The position numbers were made by a program, and so were the translations under genes. A model generated the notes under the pieces. The model was not told the origin of the DNA. It did not search any database and saw only the letters and a list, made by a program, of their open reading frames with translations. This document shows, in pieces, positions 12,105 to 23,100 of a stretch of DNA of 64,000 nucleotides. Source of the DNA: Hyaloraphidium curvatum (lineage: Eukaryota; Monoblepharomycota; Hyaloraphidiomycetes; Hyaloraphidiales; Hyaloraphidiaceae); the NCBI GenBank assembly GCA_025558095.1, contig JAIVFI010000020.1, positions 310,001 to 374,000 of the forward strand, in the 5' to 3' direction. The stretch's first letter is position 1, and every line of letters begins with the position of its first letter.

Positions 12105-13080
12105 TCAAACCTTGGACTTGACTTCCGCCGCCGCCTTCGCTTCCGCCTCGGCTTTCGTCAGTGCCTCGATCAGCGGCGTGACTTGTTTGAACATGATCGA
12201 CGCATCGCCGACGTCAATCAGCTCCTCGGTCCCGGGCGTCCTCGTCGCACTCGGTGGGATCCAGCCCTTCCACGGGAGGTCGAGGAAGTCCGCGACGTGC
12301 TGCAAGGGAGCGTGTTCATGCCCTGAACGATAATCGCGGAGAATGCAGCGCACCTCCATCCTGTCGGTCCCGAAAAAGCCTTCCACCTTGGGCTTCCCGC
12401 CCGGCACGGGTTTCACGACGTTGAAGAAAGGGGTGCCTATGGCATAGCTTTCTGACGCCTCCTTCGCGTGAGCCTCCAGGAGATCTGTCACTTCCTTGCT
12501 GTCCATCTTGGAGGCGTCCGCGTACAGCGCACGGAGAGCCTCGACGCCCTCGGGGTACACCGGTCCGACGTACTTGGCCACGACGTCCGGTTCCGAAGGC
12601 ACGAGTTCGTCCCGCCAGTACGCCTCGAACAACGCGAGAGTGGCAGGAGCCACGAGCTCGGGGCGGTTGATGTGGAACCAAGCCAGAAGCTTGTTTGCCC
12701 CCCCAGCGTTCGCCGGAAAGACCTTGTTGATCGGCGCAATCGGAATGCCGTCTTCGAACGAACGGAAAAATCAGAATGCCGGATCATAGGAGGGGGAGAA
12801 GTTACCCACAAAGCTTCCTCATCCGTGCGGTATCACGCATCAGCGTCCGCATCCGAAAATCGTTCCCCGGAGGACCCGGCCAGTTGCCGGCCCACAACCT
12901 GATGTGGTAAAGCGAGCATGGTCGCAGCTCGAGCTTGACCTCCGGCCATTCCTTCGGGATGTAGCGATTGAGGAGCTCCAGCGCGAGGTAGGAGAACGGT
13001 GAGGCAATGTCGTAGTAGAAGTAGATGGCAGGGGATGTCGTGTCGAGGGAGGCAGGAGGCGGGAGACGTTCAGCGGCCAT
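12105..13080 (-). CDS. DSBA-like thioredoxin protein, GST kappa / HCCA isomerase type
   Basis: Two exons (13080-12810 and 12751-12105, 58-nt intron, phase 1) give 305 residues. The N-terminus YFYYDIASPFSYLALE is the strand and active-site Ser region of the kappa glutathione transferase and 2-hydroxychromene-2-carboxylate isomerase family. The exon junction restores RKLYGIPIAPINKVFP, and LFEAYWRDE and AIGTPFFNV follow as expected. Kappa enzymes are typically mitochondrial or peroxisomal; here the protein is about 80 residues longer than usual, with an Ala/Glu/Lys-rich C-terminal tail and no PTS1. The substrate is unknown. Confidence 0.82.
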
Positions 13081-13639
13081 CTTGCGAGACTGGCGACATT
13101 TAGGGGATTCGAGTCAAATCTTCGATCTGACAAGGACAAGCACGAGGAAGCGTCTGTATCGTGCTCACCCTTGCGATGGGACTCGTTCGAGGGCGAGAGA
13201 GATTCGGGTGAGCTCGGTTGTGGCCACTGCCGCCAGTGAGTGGTTCCCGCTTGGGAGGTTCTCCGCCCATCCCTTTCTTCCCTTTCGGCTGCCTGCTGTC
13301 AACGTAGAGCGCTCTACGATTCCATTTGATAGCACAGTTATTCTTCCGGCCACGTACCGTACCCGCTTGAAAGCTGCAGCTACCAAATCTTTCTTCGAAG
13401 ATGAAGAAGCCTCGCAAAGTCGGCTCCCTTCGAACTGCAGTCCTAGCTATTGGCATCGAGCATCCATGAAATGGGAGGCAGAGGCGCTGGGCATCGGTCG
13501 GGGAGCGCAGCGTGCCGTCGTCCGATTTCGTCCGGCTAGGGTCTTCGAGGGAGCGGAGCACCCTGACCTGCGCCGACAACTGTTTTTCGACTTCCACGCA
13601 CAGCCCTCTTTCTCGCCACTTCGCCCCACCTGCATCGCC
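13081..13639. promoter_or_regulatory. Divergent upstream region, GST-kappa-like and LEA-like genes
   Basis: A 559-base gene-free stretch lies between two divergent genes that both plausibly belong to stress responses. One AGGGG element of the fungal stress-response type lies near 13104, but a 5-base match is weak evidence. The reading frames here look like chance GC-rich frames. Confidence 0.3.
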
Positions 13640-14471
13640 ATGGTGAGCATCGTTGAGGTCCCATCGGAGGCGTGCCGGCGCCCGGTCGGTCGATTGGTCG
13701 GGTAACGGCGAGCTGGGCGGTTTCGTTTCACGCCTGCTGGCCGACGCGCGACCCAGCGGCTTTCGCGTTGCTCGGCAGTGCAGAGCTGGCTTGTTCGAAG
13801 CCCTCCACGATGGCGCCGCCTCGCTGGACGTGGAGAGCCGCGTGCGATGTGGCCGCCGGGCGTCCCCCTCGACCATCACGTGTCACTCGCCGCTGGCGTG
13901 ATTCGCCATGATGCGCCGAAACGGAGCCGCTGATTGATTATCCTCCCGTTCCTGCAGGCTGACGAGGTCAAGAAGGCTGCCGCCGAGGTCGAGAAGGCCG
14001 CCGACTCCGCCGCTGCCTCTACCCAGAGCACGGCCCAGTCCCTGTACGACCAGGCTGCCGGCGCCCTCAGCGCCGTGACGGAGAAGGCTTCCGAGCTGTA
14101 CCACTCGACCGGCGCCGACAAGGTCGTCGCCCAGGCCTCCGAGGCTGCGTCGGGCGCGTACAAGACCGTGGCCGACACCGTCTCGTCGACCCTCGAGAAG
14201 ACCGGCGCCGACAAGGTCGTCGCCCAGGCTTCCGAGGCTGCGTCGGGCGCGTACAACGCCGCCGCCGGTGCCGCCGCGTCCGCGTACGAGAAGGCCAAGG
14301 ACGTGATCGAGGACCTCGCCGACGACGGCCAGCTCAACCAGTCGAACAAGAAGGGCGTTGCCGCTGCCGTCGACGCTGGTGCGTGGCTTCATCTTCTGCA
14401 TCTGATCGCGTTTGACCAGTTGTTCTGCTCTGCTCGCAGCCGCCGATGCCGTCAAGGATGCCACCAAGTAA
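13640..14471 (+). CDS. LEA-like alanine/lysine-rich repeat protein
   Basis: Model: ATG alone at 13640-13642, then 13958-14378 and 14440-14471, giving 151 residues that begin MADEVKKAAAEVEKAADS. The 315-nt first intron has a strong GTGAGC donor directly after the ATG and a CTGCAG acceptor. The protein is made of Ala/Lys/Glu/Ser-rich amphipathic repeats, including two nearly identical copies of GADKVVAQASEAASGAY. That composition is typical of group-3 LEA and hydrophilic stress proteins, which protect membranes and proteins during drying or heat. There is no signal peptide or membrane helix. The repeats could also reflect an apolipoprotein-like lipid-surface protein. Confidence 0.75.
14108..14256 (+). 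repeat. Internal 56-bp repeat in the LEA-like gene
   Basis: Two copies (14108-14163 and 14201-14256) differ at a single position. They are spaced by 93 bp, a multiple of three, so the protein repeat period is 31 residues. The near identity at the DNA level points to a recent in-frame duplication or to gene conversion. Confidence 0.85.
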
Positions 14472-14629
14472 ATTGGCGATCGGCTCGGTGCTATCCATTA
14501 CGTTACAATAGATTGAGTTTCGAAAACGCATTGCTACGCGATGTCCTCGAGTTATGGGCGGAATCAGAGCAAAGATCTGTGGGTGGGAGTTGGAAAGGGA
14601 GGACGCCACGTCATCCGTGACAAACAACA

Positions 14630-16822
14630 ATGGACCGCACGAATCACGCCGTCGTTCCAGCTTCGCAGTCGCTGGCATACTTGACGGTCCCGGGGGCGGA
14701 CGCTCATGACCACCCCAGACCGAAGTCGCCGTCGAGGGACCGGGTCAGGACTGTGGAGGAGCGCCGGACGTCCGACGTCTCGTCGGTCCCGCCCTCAGTC
14801 ACTTCCGGCGCCACATCGCGGACGGAAATCGTCTTTGGTCTGCAGCAAGCAGCTGCGTTCATCGATGAGACGGACGAAGTGGCGTTCGCTTCGGCGGCCA
14901 GCGGCTCGGAAAGCCCCGTCCCTGCGGCGCGGGCTTCACATGCGCCGGCTGTCGACACAGCTTCATCGCCGGCCCTCGACACACCTTTGATGCCACCGCT
15001 AGGCACGGCGGTGCCTTCTCTAGACACGGTTGTGCCGTCCGCCCCGGCTTCGCCGACCGTCTCGACCGAGTCGATCGGCGAGCATCAGTTCCTCCCGCTT
15101 CCGACTCGATATGTCTTCATATTTGTCAATCCGAGAAGTGGACCGCAGCAGGGACGAACGCTGCTCGACAACGTGGAAGTGCAGCACTTCCGGCTCCGTC
15201 ATTTTCCTCAGGTTCAAGTGCAGTTGTACGACATCACGGACGAGACGGATAGGCGCGCCGGGGAGAACTACCTCCGCTGGATCTGGGAGGAAAGCCCCGT
15301 TTTCCGCGCAGCGCACCAGGAGCTTCATTGCTGGAGCGCCGGCGGCGACGGCACCTTCAAGAGCGTCATTGAAGTCTGCATCGGGCTGGGGATCGACATT
15401 ACGAGCCCCGTCGTCTTCTTCAGCGCCATTCCCTGTGGGTCAGCGGTGTGCGAGCCACTATCGCTTGTGCTGACGTCTCCGCAGTCGGCACCGGCAACGA
15501 TCTGAGCCAGGTCATGGGCTGGGGCCGAACGATCCCGGGGCAAGACGTCGCGGGGCACCGTCTTGAGAGGCTCAACAGCCTCGTGATCGAGCGGTTGAAC
15601 GGGGTCGGGGCGAGGCTGGACGTGTGGGAAGTCGAGATCGAGGTCGGTGAGGGCGGGTTCATCAAGAAGGCAAAGTGGGTACCGCTCGCCGATTTCTTCC
15701 AAGGTCTCCTCACATCGTGCCATGTGATCAGGAAGCTGCCAAAGGGCCAACAAGAAGAATGCCAGACCCATCTCAAGACGATGATGTCGAACTGTTGGTC
15801 GACTTCCCGCTCTCCGCTTCGTAGCTCATTGCGGCCGGCAGACTTCTCCCTTGGCATCCAGGGCATGATCGGCTCCTTCTTCGAGCGCCGCCGCACCTCG
15901 TCCCGGATCGGCAACGTTTTCTCGTACATGCATGCCGCCCTGCACTACCTTGTCCGGGGCTTCCCGCACGTCATCGACACGCTGCGGTCGATCGAGGTGG
16001 ACGGCGAGCCCGCGGTCGCCATCGGTAGGCTAGAGAAGGAGGCGGCACAGAAGAGGAGGAGTAGCGTCGACAGCCTGGAGGGGATGCCGGTTGGGACGCC
16101 GCTGCTGAACCAGAACGCGGTCGAGCTAATCAGTAGGTTGCATGCTTGTCTGCTGCTGATCTCCGCTCAATGCTGGCTCCAGTTGGCAACATTCCCGGCT
16201 TGTGGGGCCGCCAGGTACTTCCAGCGCAGTGTTCCATGCCGAGGCGTGCCGCTGATTGGTCCCGACCGCAGGTGGATCTGTGGTCCACGGCCCGGACGAC
16301 ATATTCGGCCGTCGAGGGCGCCAAGGGCCCGACCGACTACCGCACCTGGAACCCCAACACGGCCAACGACCAGAAGATGGAGATCTTCCTGATCAGGAGC
16401 GTGGGCGAGTACTTCCTCAAGCAGGCGGGTCCAACGTTGCCCTCGGCAAGACCGCCGCTGACTTCCGATCGTAGCTGCCGTGGCACCGGGGCAACCTTAC
16501 CAAAGTGGGGCAGTTCCCCTCCGTGACCAAGCTGCGCTTCCGGGAGGGCGTCAACACGCACTGCAACATCGACGGGGAGTTCTACGAGCTCATGGTGCGT
16601 GGCTTCAGCCATCGGCGTTGTTCGACGCTGACGATTTTGAACTCCTAGAACCCCAAATGCATAACGTTTAAGCTGCTATCGACCGTCACCGTCGTCTGCC
16701 CGTCGGATCCGATGCGGAGCAGGCTGGCGAGGGATGAGGAGAAGATCCCGGGCCGGCCGCGCGGGGACGTGGCGCCGGTGGAGGAGGATTTCGCAAACGG
16801 TGTCTTCGGGGATGCGGTGTAA
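14630..16822 (+). CDS. ATP-type diacylglycerol kinase
   Basis: Eight exons (14630-15434, 15485-15674, 15732-15793, 15842-16132, 16183-16214, 16272-16400, 16475-16594 and 16649-16822) give about 600 residues. After a disordered Ser/Pro-rich N-terminus of 150 residues, the catalytic domain starts at FVNPRSGPQQG, has the ATP-site GGDGTFKSVIE and the rejoined FGTGNDLSQVMGWG. The accessory domain has the rejoined NYFSLGIQG and NIPGLWG motifs. The enzyme phosphorylates diacylglycerol to phosphatidate. There are no C1, EF-hand or PH domains, so it is a minimal form. Two introns (15675-15731 and 16401-16474) were chosen by frame and family fit and could be wrong. Confidence 0.85.
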
Positions 16823-16924
16823 CCCTCTTGAAGAGAAAGCCAGGCGTCCTCGGGCACGAAGCACGGTAGAGTGCCGTGCGACGTTCTATAGACCATAGAT
16901 TAGTGGGTTTCAGCACGGGGGCGC

Positions 16925-18156
16925 CTACAAGATCTCGTCCGGGTCCACGCTGCTGATGGTCGCCCACACCGACGTCCGGTCGCACGTGTCGTCCCTCTTG
17001 GGGTCGATCTGCACTTCGACCTCCGTGCCCACGGCGACCGTGAAGTGGACGTCCCACGTGATGGTCACCTTCTCCTTGTCCGGCGGCACGTCCCGCTCGT
17101 ACACGGTCTCGTTGCCGCACAGCACGCGGATCACGATCCCGTCCCCGCACGCGCCGTCGCGCATCACCTTGCCCGAAAGCTCCAGCTCTCCTTCGTAGTC
17201 TGACTTCCACATCCTGATGGCGGTGAAGGTGTGCAGCGACGTCCCCGAGGTCAGCCTGCGCGCGACGGCGGGGTGCTGCGTCGTGTTGCCGACCGCCAGC
17301 CACTTGGGGAAGCGGTGGCCCTGCGTCCAGTGCTCGATCTCGAAGCGCGTGGCGTTGGCGAAGATCTCCTCCTGGCTGAGGGGGCTGTCCTTGACCTCGA
17401 CCTCGACGCTGCGCGTCATGTTGAAGAGGGCAAAGGGCTCGATCTCGCCCGTGTGCCAGTTTTTCCGGCGGTAGCCGTAGTGCCAGTGCTTGTAGCCCTG
17501 GAAGAGATGCGGGCGCCGTGAGCGTCGCCGACGGCAAGACGCCATTGTCGGCCCACCTGCCACTGCCCAAACTGCTTGTACGAGTCGGCCTGCAGCGGCG
17601 GCGGCTTGTCCGGCGCCGTCAGCTTGTCGGCAAAGTACGACCACGCGATGGCCAGGTCCATCCGCACGTGCTCGGGCGCCGTCCGCGGAACCTGCAGCAT
17701 CGGCACCACGCCCTCCTCCTCGGGCGTGGTGCCGGCAAAGTCCTGCAGCAGCGTCATCGGAAGATTGCGCAGGATGAACTTCCATTCCTCCTGGCCCGAC
17801 GAAAAGTTCCTCGCGTCCAGATCCGGGCACGACGGCGGCCGCGGGATGCGCCGCTTCAGGTCCGCGAGCTGCTCCGCGCTGCCGTCCCCGGGCCGCAGGA
17901 TGGGCGCAAACACCGCGTCCAGCCGGCGCTCGGCGATGCGCGCGGCGCGGCACTCGGCCTCGGTCTGGTCCGGCGTGCGCGGCGGCAGCGGCGGCAGGGA
18001 GGGCAGCACGACCGGCGCGAAGAAGGCGGCCTCGCGGCGGCGCTCGCCCCACCGCTCGATGGCGCGCACGGCCGCCCACGTGACGAGGAAGAGCGTGAAG
18101 AGCGGGAACGCCTGCCGCCGCACAGAGCGGAAGAGCGCCGACACCCCCACCGCCAT
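16925..18156 (-). CDS. Unidentified type II membrane glycoprotein
   Basis: Two exons (18156-17557 and 17497-16925, 59-nt intron, phase 0) give 390 residues. One membrane helix near residues 16-36 (PLFTLFLVTWAAVRAIE) follows a basic N-terminus, so the bulk should be lumenal or extracellular. Possible N-glycosylation sequons are NFSS, NMTR, NATR, NTTQ and NETV, all on that side. The middle has many aromatic residues (YKHWHYGYRRKNWHTGE). The C-terminal 120 residues look like a beta sandwich (IRMWKSDYEGELELSG, VTITWDVHFTV), perhaps a carbohydrate-binding fold. I cannot name the family. It converges on the diacylglycerol kinase gene 102 bases away. Confidence 0.72.
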
Positions 18157-18592
18157 CGGCGAGGCAGGCGAAAGAACGCCGGGATTCCTGTCCCGTCGAG
18201 TGACGCGCCGCGCCGCCAGAAGCGGTTGACGACACCAGCGCCTGCATTCAAGTGGAAGCTACTCAATTGCACCTCATATCCTGCGATCGCCTTGGATCGG
18301 TTCCTCTCCGATCGACGTGGAGCCTCGTCGTGGCAGCTCACAGCTGCACGGACGAGGCGTTGGCATGGAACGGAGAGACGATCCCTGGCTCACTCAGGAT
18401 CGGATCGAACAATAGCAAACATGCTGTTACGGGGCAGTTCGTGTGCTCGGAGGCTCGGATGAGGCCGGATGCTTAGGTCCCGTGTCCAATCCATCCCCTT
18501 TAAAGTTCGCGCGTGGTTCGCGCCGACGAGTGACTCGGGACTTAAGTCACCAAACTCCCCTCCGAATCTCCCCCTCCGCAGTGCCTCCCGCC

Positions 18593-19733
18593 ATGGACTA
18601 CGAAGCGGCGCGGCAGTTGCGGGTCGCGGAAAACCGCGCGGTGCTCGCCCGGCTCGGGATCAAGCCCGCGGAGGTCCCGGGCTACCTGCCCCCGCCCCAG
18701 CCGGTGAAGAAGAAGGCCAAGCAGGTGGCCAAGAGGCGGGAGAAAAGGGCGGCGCAGGCGGCGGTGCAGGAGACGCGGAAGGAGGAGGCGGAGGGGGGGC
18801 CGAGGAGGTCCGCCCGCGTTTCGAGGAAGGTGCGTTGCGGGAGCGTGGAAAGAGGAGGGGCACGCGCTGAACCCCCCCCAGCCCGTGCTCTATGAAGCGC
18901 TCCCCGCCGAAGGCGCGGGCGCCATGCTCCGCGAGACGCCGAGGAAGAAGGCCCCCGCCGGCCGGCCCTTCGACAGGAACGTGGTCGGACCGATCCCCGG
19001 CGTGCCCGTCGGGGCGTGGTACGAGTACCGGGCGGACGCCTGCCGCGCCGGCGTGCACAGGTGTGTGTCCCTTCCTGCTCCGCCAGGGACGGACGGGCCG
19101 GCACGAGCGGCTGACGTCGTCCCGCAGGCGCACGATCCATGGGATAGCCGCGGACAAGCACTGTGCCTACTCGGTCGCCCTCTCTGCGGGCTTCGAGGAC
19201 GACTGCGACTTTGGCGAGGGTTTCACGTACACCGGCTCCGGGGGACGGGACCTCAAGGGCACCAAGGCCAACCCCAAGAACCTGCGGACGGCGCCGCAGA
19301 CCAAGGACCAAGTGTGGGAGGGGGACAATGCGGCGTTGAAGTTGTCCTTCGAGAAGAAGCTGCCGGTGCGGGTGATCAGGGGCTACTTCAAGAAATCGCC
19401 CGGTGGGGCGCACGAGCGGTCGCCCTACGCCCCGCTTTATGGATACCGCTACGACGGCCTGTACAAGATCGACAAGGTGTGGCAGGAGGTCGGGGCGTCG
19501 GGCTTCAAGGTGTGCAAGGTGCGAACGTGCGCCTCCGGCGGCCCGGCGTATTGCTCATTCCCACGCTGCGTCTTCCCGCGCCCCGCGTGCAGTTTGCCTT
19601 TACCAGGCTTCCCGGCCAGGCGCCCCTGCCCCTGCACGTCACGGGCGTGGAGGTCCCCGTGGAGGCCGAGGACGGCGACGAGGAGATGGAGGAGGGCGGC
19701 AGCGACTCGGGCTTCTCGGGGTCCGAGGTGTGA
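18593..19733 (+). CDS. Stand-alone SRA-YDG domain protein (UHRF1-like methyl-CpG reader)
   Basis: Four exons (18593-18829, 18882-19060, 19128-19518 and 19593-19733) give 315 residues. The SRA domain spans about residues 115-270: VVGPIPGVPVGAWYEYR, GVHR, YSVALSAGFEDDCDFGEGF, TYTGSGGRDLKGTK, LPVRVIRGYFK, YGYRYDGLYKI and KVWQEVGASGFKV. In UHRF1 this domain flips out 5-methylcytosine in hemimethylated DNA and recruits DNMT1. Here no RING, PHD, Tudor or SET domain accompanies it. A basic N-terminal region of about 80 residues (KKKAKQVAKRREKRAAQ) could bind DNA or act as a nuclear signal. The C-terminus is acidic. Its presence suggests cytosine methylation in this genome. Confidence 0.9.
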
Positions 19734-20111
19734 GTGGCTGGGGATAATGGCAGGCATGGACCCTCGGGGTCTTACCGGCGAACTGGCTGCCGGCAAGCAG
19801 CAGGGACCTGGCCTGGCAGTAGGCTGGGTCCGACGAGTGGAGAAGCGCAGGGCAAGATGGGAGATCGCTGCACGGGTCCGTCTGGTGGAGATCGATGCGG
19901 TGCCCAGCGGCGCGGTGCGACCGATGCGCCCAGCCGCCTGCGGCAGCGATCTCGAATACGCGAGGAAGGAATAACTCTAGTATTCGAGATATTGCATGTA
20001 TTTTTCGATTGCATTCGCCGTGGGAAGGGAGAAGGATCCACCGCTGCCGTTTTGCGTCGGTACGTCCACGCCGGGCCCGCCATTTTCGTCCACTGCGGGT
20101 GGCAACCGCCG

Positions 20112-23100
20112 ATGGCGCCGGGGCGTGCGCGGCACGGCCGGCGGCCCTCCGCGGCGCTCAGCGTGCCCGACAGCGGCGGCGGGTCGTCTCAGGGCGACGA
20201 GGATGCGTCGACGCTGGGCAACGAGGCCGAGGGGGGGGGAGGGGCTGCCCACCCCGTGCCCGCGCAGCCCGCCCCTCCGCCGCCGCCGCGCGGGCCGGCC
20301 GTGCGGACTTACAAGATCGACCGCGGCGGCTACCCGGCCGGCGCGGTGCCGCGCGCGGGCCGCGTGCACCCGCTGCTCACGCTGCCGGGCCTGCCGTTCC
20401 CCGGGGCCGCGCAGCCGCCGCCGCCCGCGCCGCTGCGATGGCTGCGCGCCGCATCGCGCGGCGTCGTGGCCGCGGTGCTCTCGCTCGGCACGGCCGACCT
20501 GCTGCTGCTGCACCTCGGCTGCGCGCTGGGCCCGCTGCGCGCGGACAGGCTCGCCTTCGCGTTCCTCGCGCTGGCCGCCGCGGTCGATCGCGTCGCCGCG
20601 CTCGTGGGCGCCCGCCAGTTCGTCGCCGCCGCCGCCACGCTGCTGCTGCTCGCCGCGCTCGACTGGCTGGCCCTGGCGTGGCTGCGCGACTCGGCCCTGC
20701 TGCCCACGCTGGCGGACGTCGTCGTCTACTCGTCGTTCGCCGCCCACCTGACCGCGCCGCCGCCCGACCCGGACCCCGGCCAGCAAGCGGACAGGGAGGC
20801 CGCGGCGGCCGACCAGCAGGCAAGGGCCAAGGAGGCCGCCCCGGAGGGCGGCCCGCCCTCGCCAGAGACCGCCGCCGCCGCGCTGGGCTCGCTCGTCAAC
20901 CCGCACTTCACCATCCTCGGCATGACTCTCCCGCACCTCGCAGTCTCGCTGCTCTGGACATCCGTGCTGCTCGCTTCGGTCTCGCTGCCCCCGTCAACCT
21001 CGCCGTGGGCGCTCCTGCTGCAGGCGCACATCGTCGCCACCTCGATGCAGAACGGCCTGCGCGACACGGTGCAGCGCTACGCTGAAATGAAGACGGAGCT
21101 GGCCGCGCGCGTCGACCGCGTGCGCGGCGAGCGCTGGAAGGACTACTTTGGCCGCGTCGCCGACGAGACGCGCGGCGACACCGCGGCCAAGGCGCCGGCC
21201 GCCAAGCCCGCCGCCCCAGCGAAAGCCAAGCCGGGCACGGGCGACCGCGGCGCCGGCCCGCCCGTCGCGCCAGACAAGAAGGTCGAGCAAGGTGCGCACC
21301 ACCGCCACACCTCGTCGTCCTCCTCCGGCCCGCTGGCGCTCCCCGACGGCTCGGTCGCCTCGCCTCGTCCGGGATCGCGCCTGGCCGCGCCGGCGGGCAC
21401 GCTGCACCGCCGCAAGGTCTCGCGCACCGGCTCCTCCAGCTCCGTCGCCACCGCCAGCACCGCCGCCAACCCGCCCCCCGGGCAGGAAGCGGCCAAGCCC
21501 GACGCCGCCGCCAAATCCGACACCCCTGCCAAGCCCGACGCCGACGCCCTCCCGCTTGCCCGCATCCCGGGCCAGCCCGTGGGCGCCAAGCTCCTCGGCG
21601 GCCGCGCGCTCCACGCGCGCCGGATCGCCGCCATGGAAGACCCCAAATCCACGGACCCCGCCGCCCTGTACGCCAACTTCTACGAGGCCGAGGACCGGTT
21701 CGAGCTCGCCTTTTTCCGCTTCGCCAACGACCCCGTCGGCCGCCCCGGCGACTCCTCGTGCGAGCTCGGCTGGATCGTCCCCGCGAGCCTCAAGGCAAGC
21801 CTGTACATCGCCCTCAAAATCGACGCCGAGCTGCGCAAGCTCCGCGCCGAGCGGGAGCGCGAGCCCGCGCCCGGCCCGCGCGGGCGGAGGAAGCCCCCGC
21901 CGACGACCAACCCCGCCATGGAGGAGCTCCTGCGCACCATGGACCCCGAGTCGCGGGGCGGCGACGGCAATTCGGCCACGGTGCGCGTGTCGGCGGGCCT
22001 GTCGGTCCCCGTCTCCCGCATCTCGGTGCGGATCGACGGGGACCCCTGGCCCCGCGAAAAATGGTCCGTGGCCGAGGACGCCGACAGGATGCCCGGGCCG
22101 CGGGGCGACGTCTCGGGGTACGCGTGGTGGGATGCCGATGGGGACGAGGACGACGTGTGGACGCCCGCGCCGGTGCGGATGAGCCTGGACGTGGCGGGGC
22201 TGGAGGGGGGGAGGGAGCACACGGTCAGGGTGGGGATACTGGGGTTCTGGAGCGTGCCCGCGAGGGTGTTTATCCGCCAGGGTGCGTTCGCATTGCCGCC
22301 ACATCGCGTTGCAAGGGAGATTGCTCACGCACCGTGCTTTTTCGCAGGCCCGGCTGGAAGCACCGCGCCGTCGCCCCCGCTCACGTACGAGCAGCAGACC
22401 AACCAGCTCATCTCGGAAGCCTTTGGACACGCCCGCCCCGCGGCCGCCCCCGGCGACGCCGACGCCGCGCCCGCGGGCCCCTACGCCGGCATGTCCGCCC
22501 CCGCCCTGCGCGCGCAGATGGAAAGCGACCAGGAGGCCATCCGCGCCGCGGGCCAGGCGCTCAAGCGCCTGCGGCGGGAATGGCACCGCACGTCGTCGGC
22601 CGCGCGGGAGGAGATCGCCTCCCTCAAAAAGGGCATGGCGCGCGAGGAGGCCTCGGACGAGCGCAACCGCCGGCGGATGCAGGTCCTGGGCGAGCAGATG
22701 GAGAGCCTGCGGCTGGCGGCCGAGTCGGCCGAGGACGAGCTGGCGGGCCTGCGGAGCCAGCTCGCGGTCGAGGAGGCGCGGCGGGACGCGATCGGACGGG
22801 AGCTCAGGGAGCAGCGGCGCAAGAAGGAGCGCATGGAGAGGCTCGCGGCCTCGGGGGGCGGGCAGAAGCAGCAGGCCGAGTTTGCCGAGCTCGAGGCGCA
22901 GATCGCGCAGCAGGAAAAGAACAGCCGGCACGCGCAGCAGGCCGCCGCCAAGCTGTCGGCCAAGCTGGTGCAGCTCCGCGTGAGCAAGGAGGAGCTGGCG
23001 GCGAGGATCGCGCAGGAGAGGGAAAAGCAGGCGGCGGCGGCGCTCGAGCGCAGGCAACACGAGGCGCTCAGCGAGAGCTACGGGCCGCTCATCGAGCAGC

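Noticed and set aside
16401-16474. Alternative donor in the diacylglycerol kinase at 16429 (inside the EYFLKQAG codons)
   Set aside because: That donor is phase 1 and no acceptor downstream restores the conserved KVGQFPSVTKLRF frame. The donor at 16401 is phase 0 and does.
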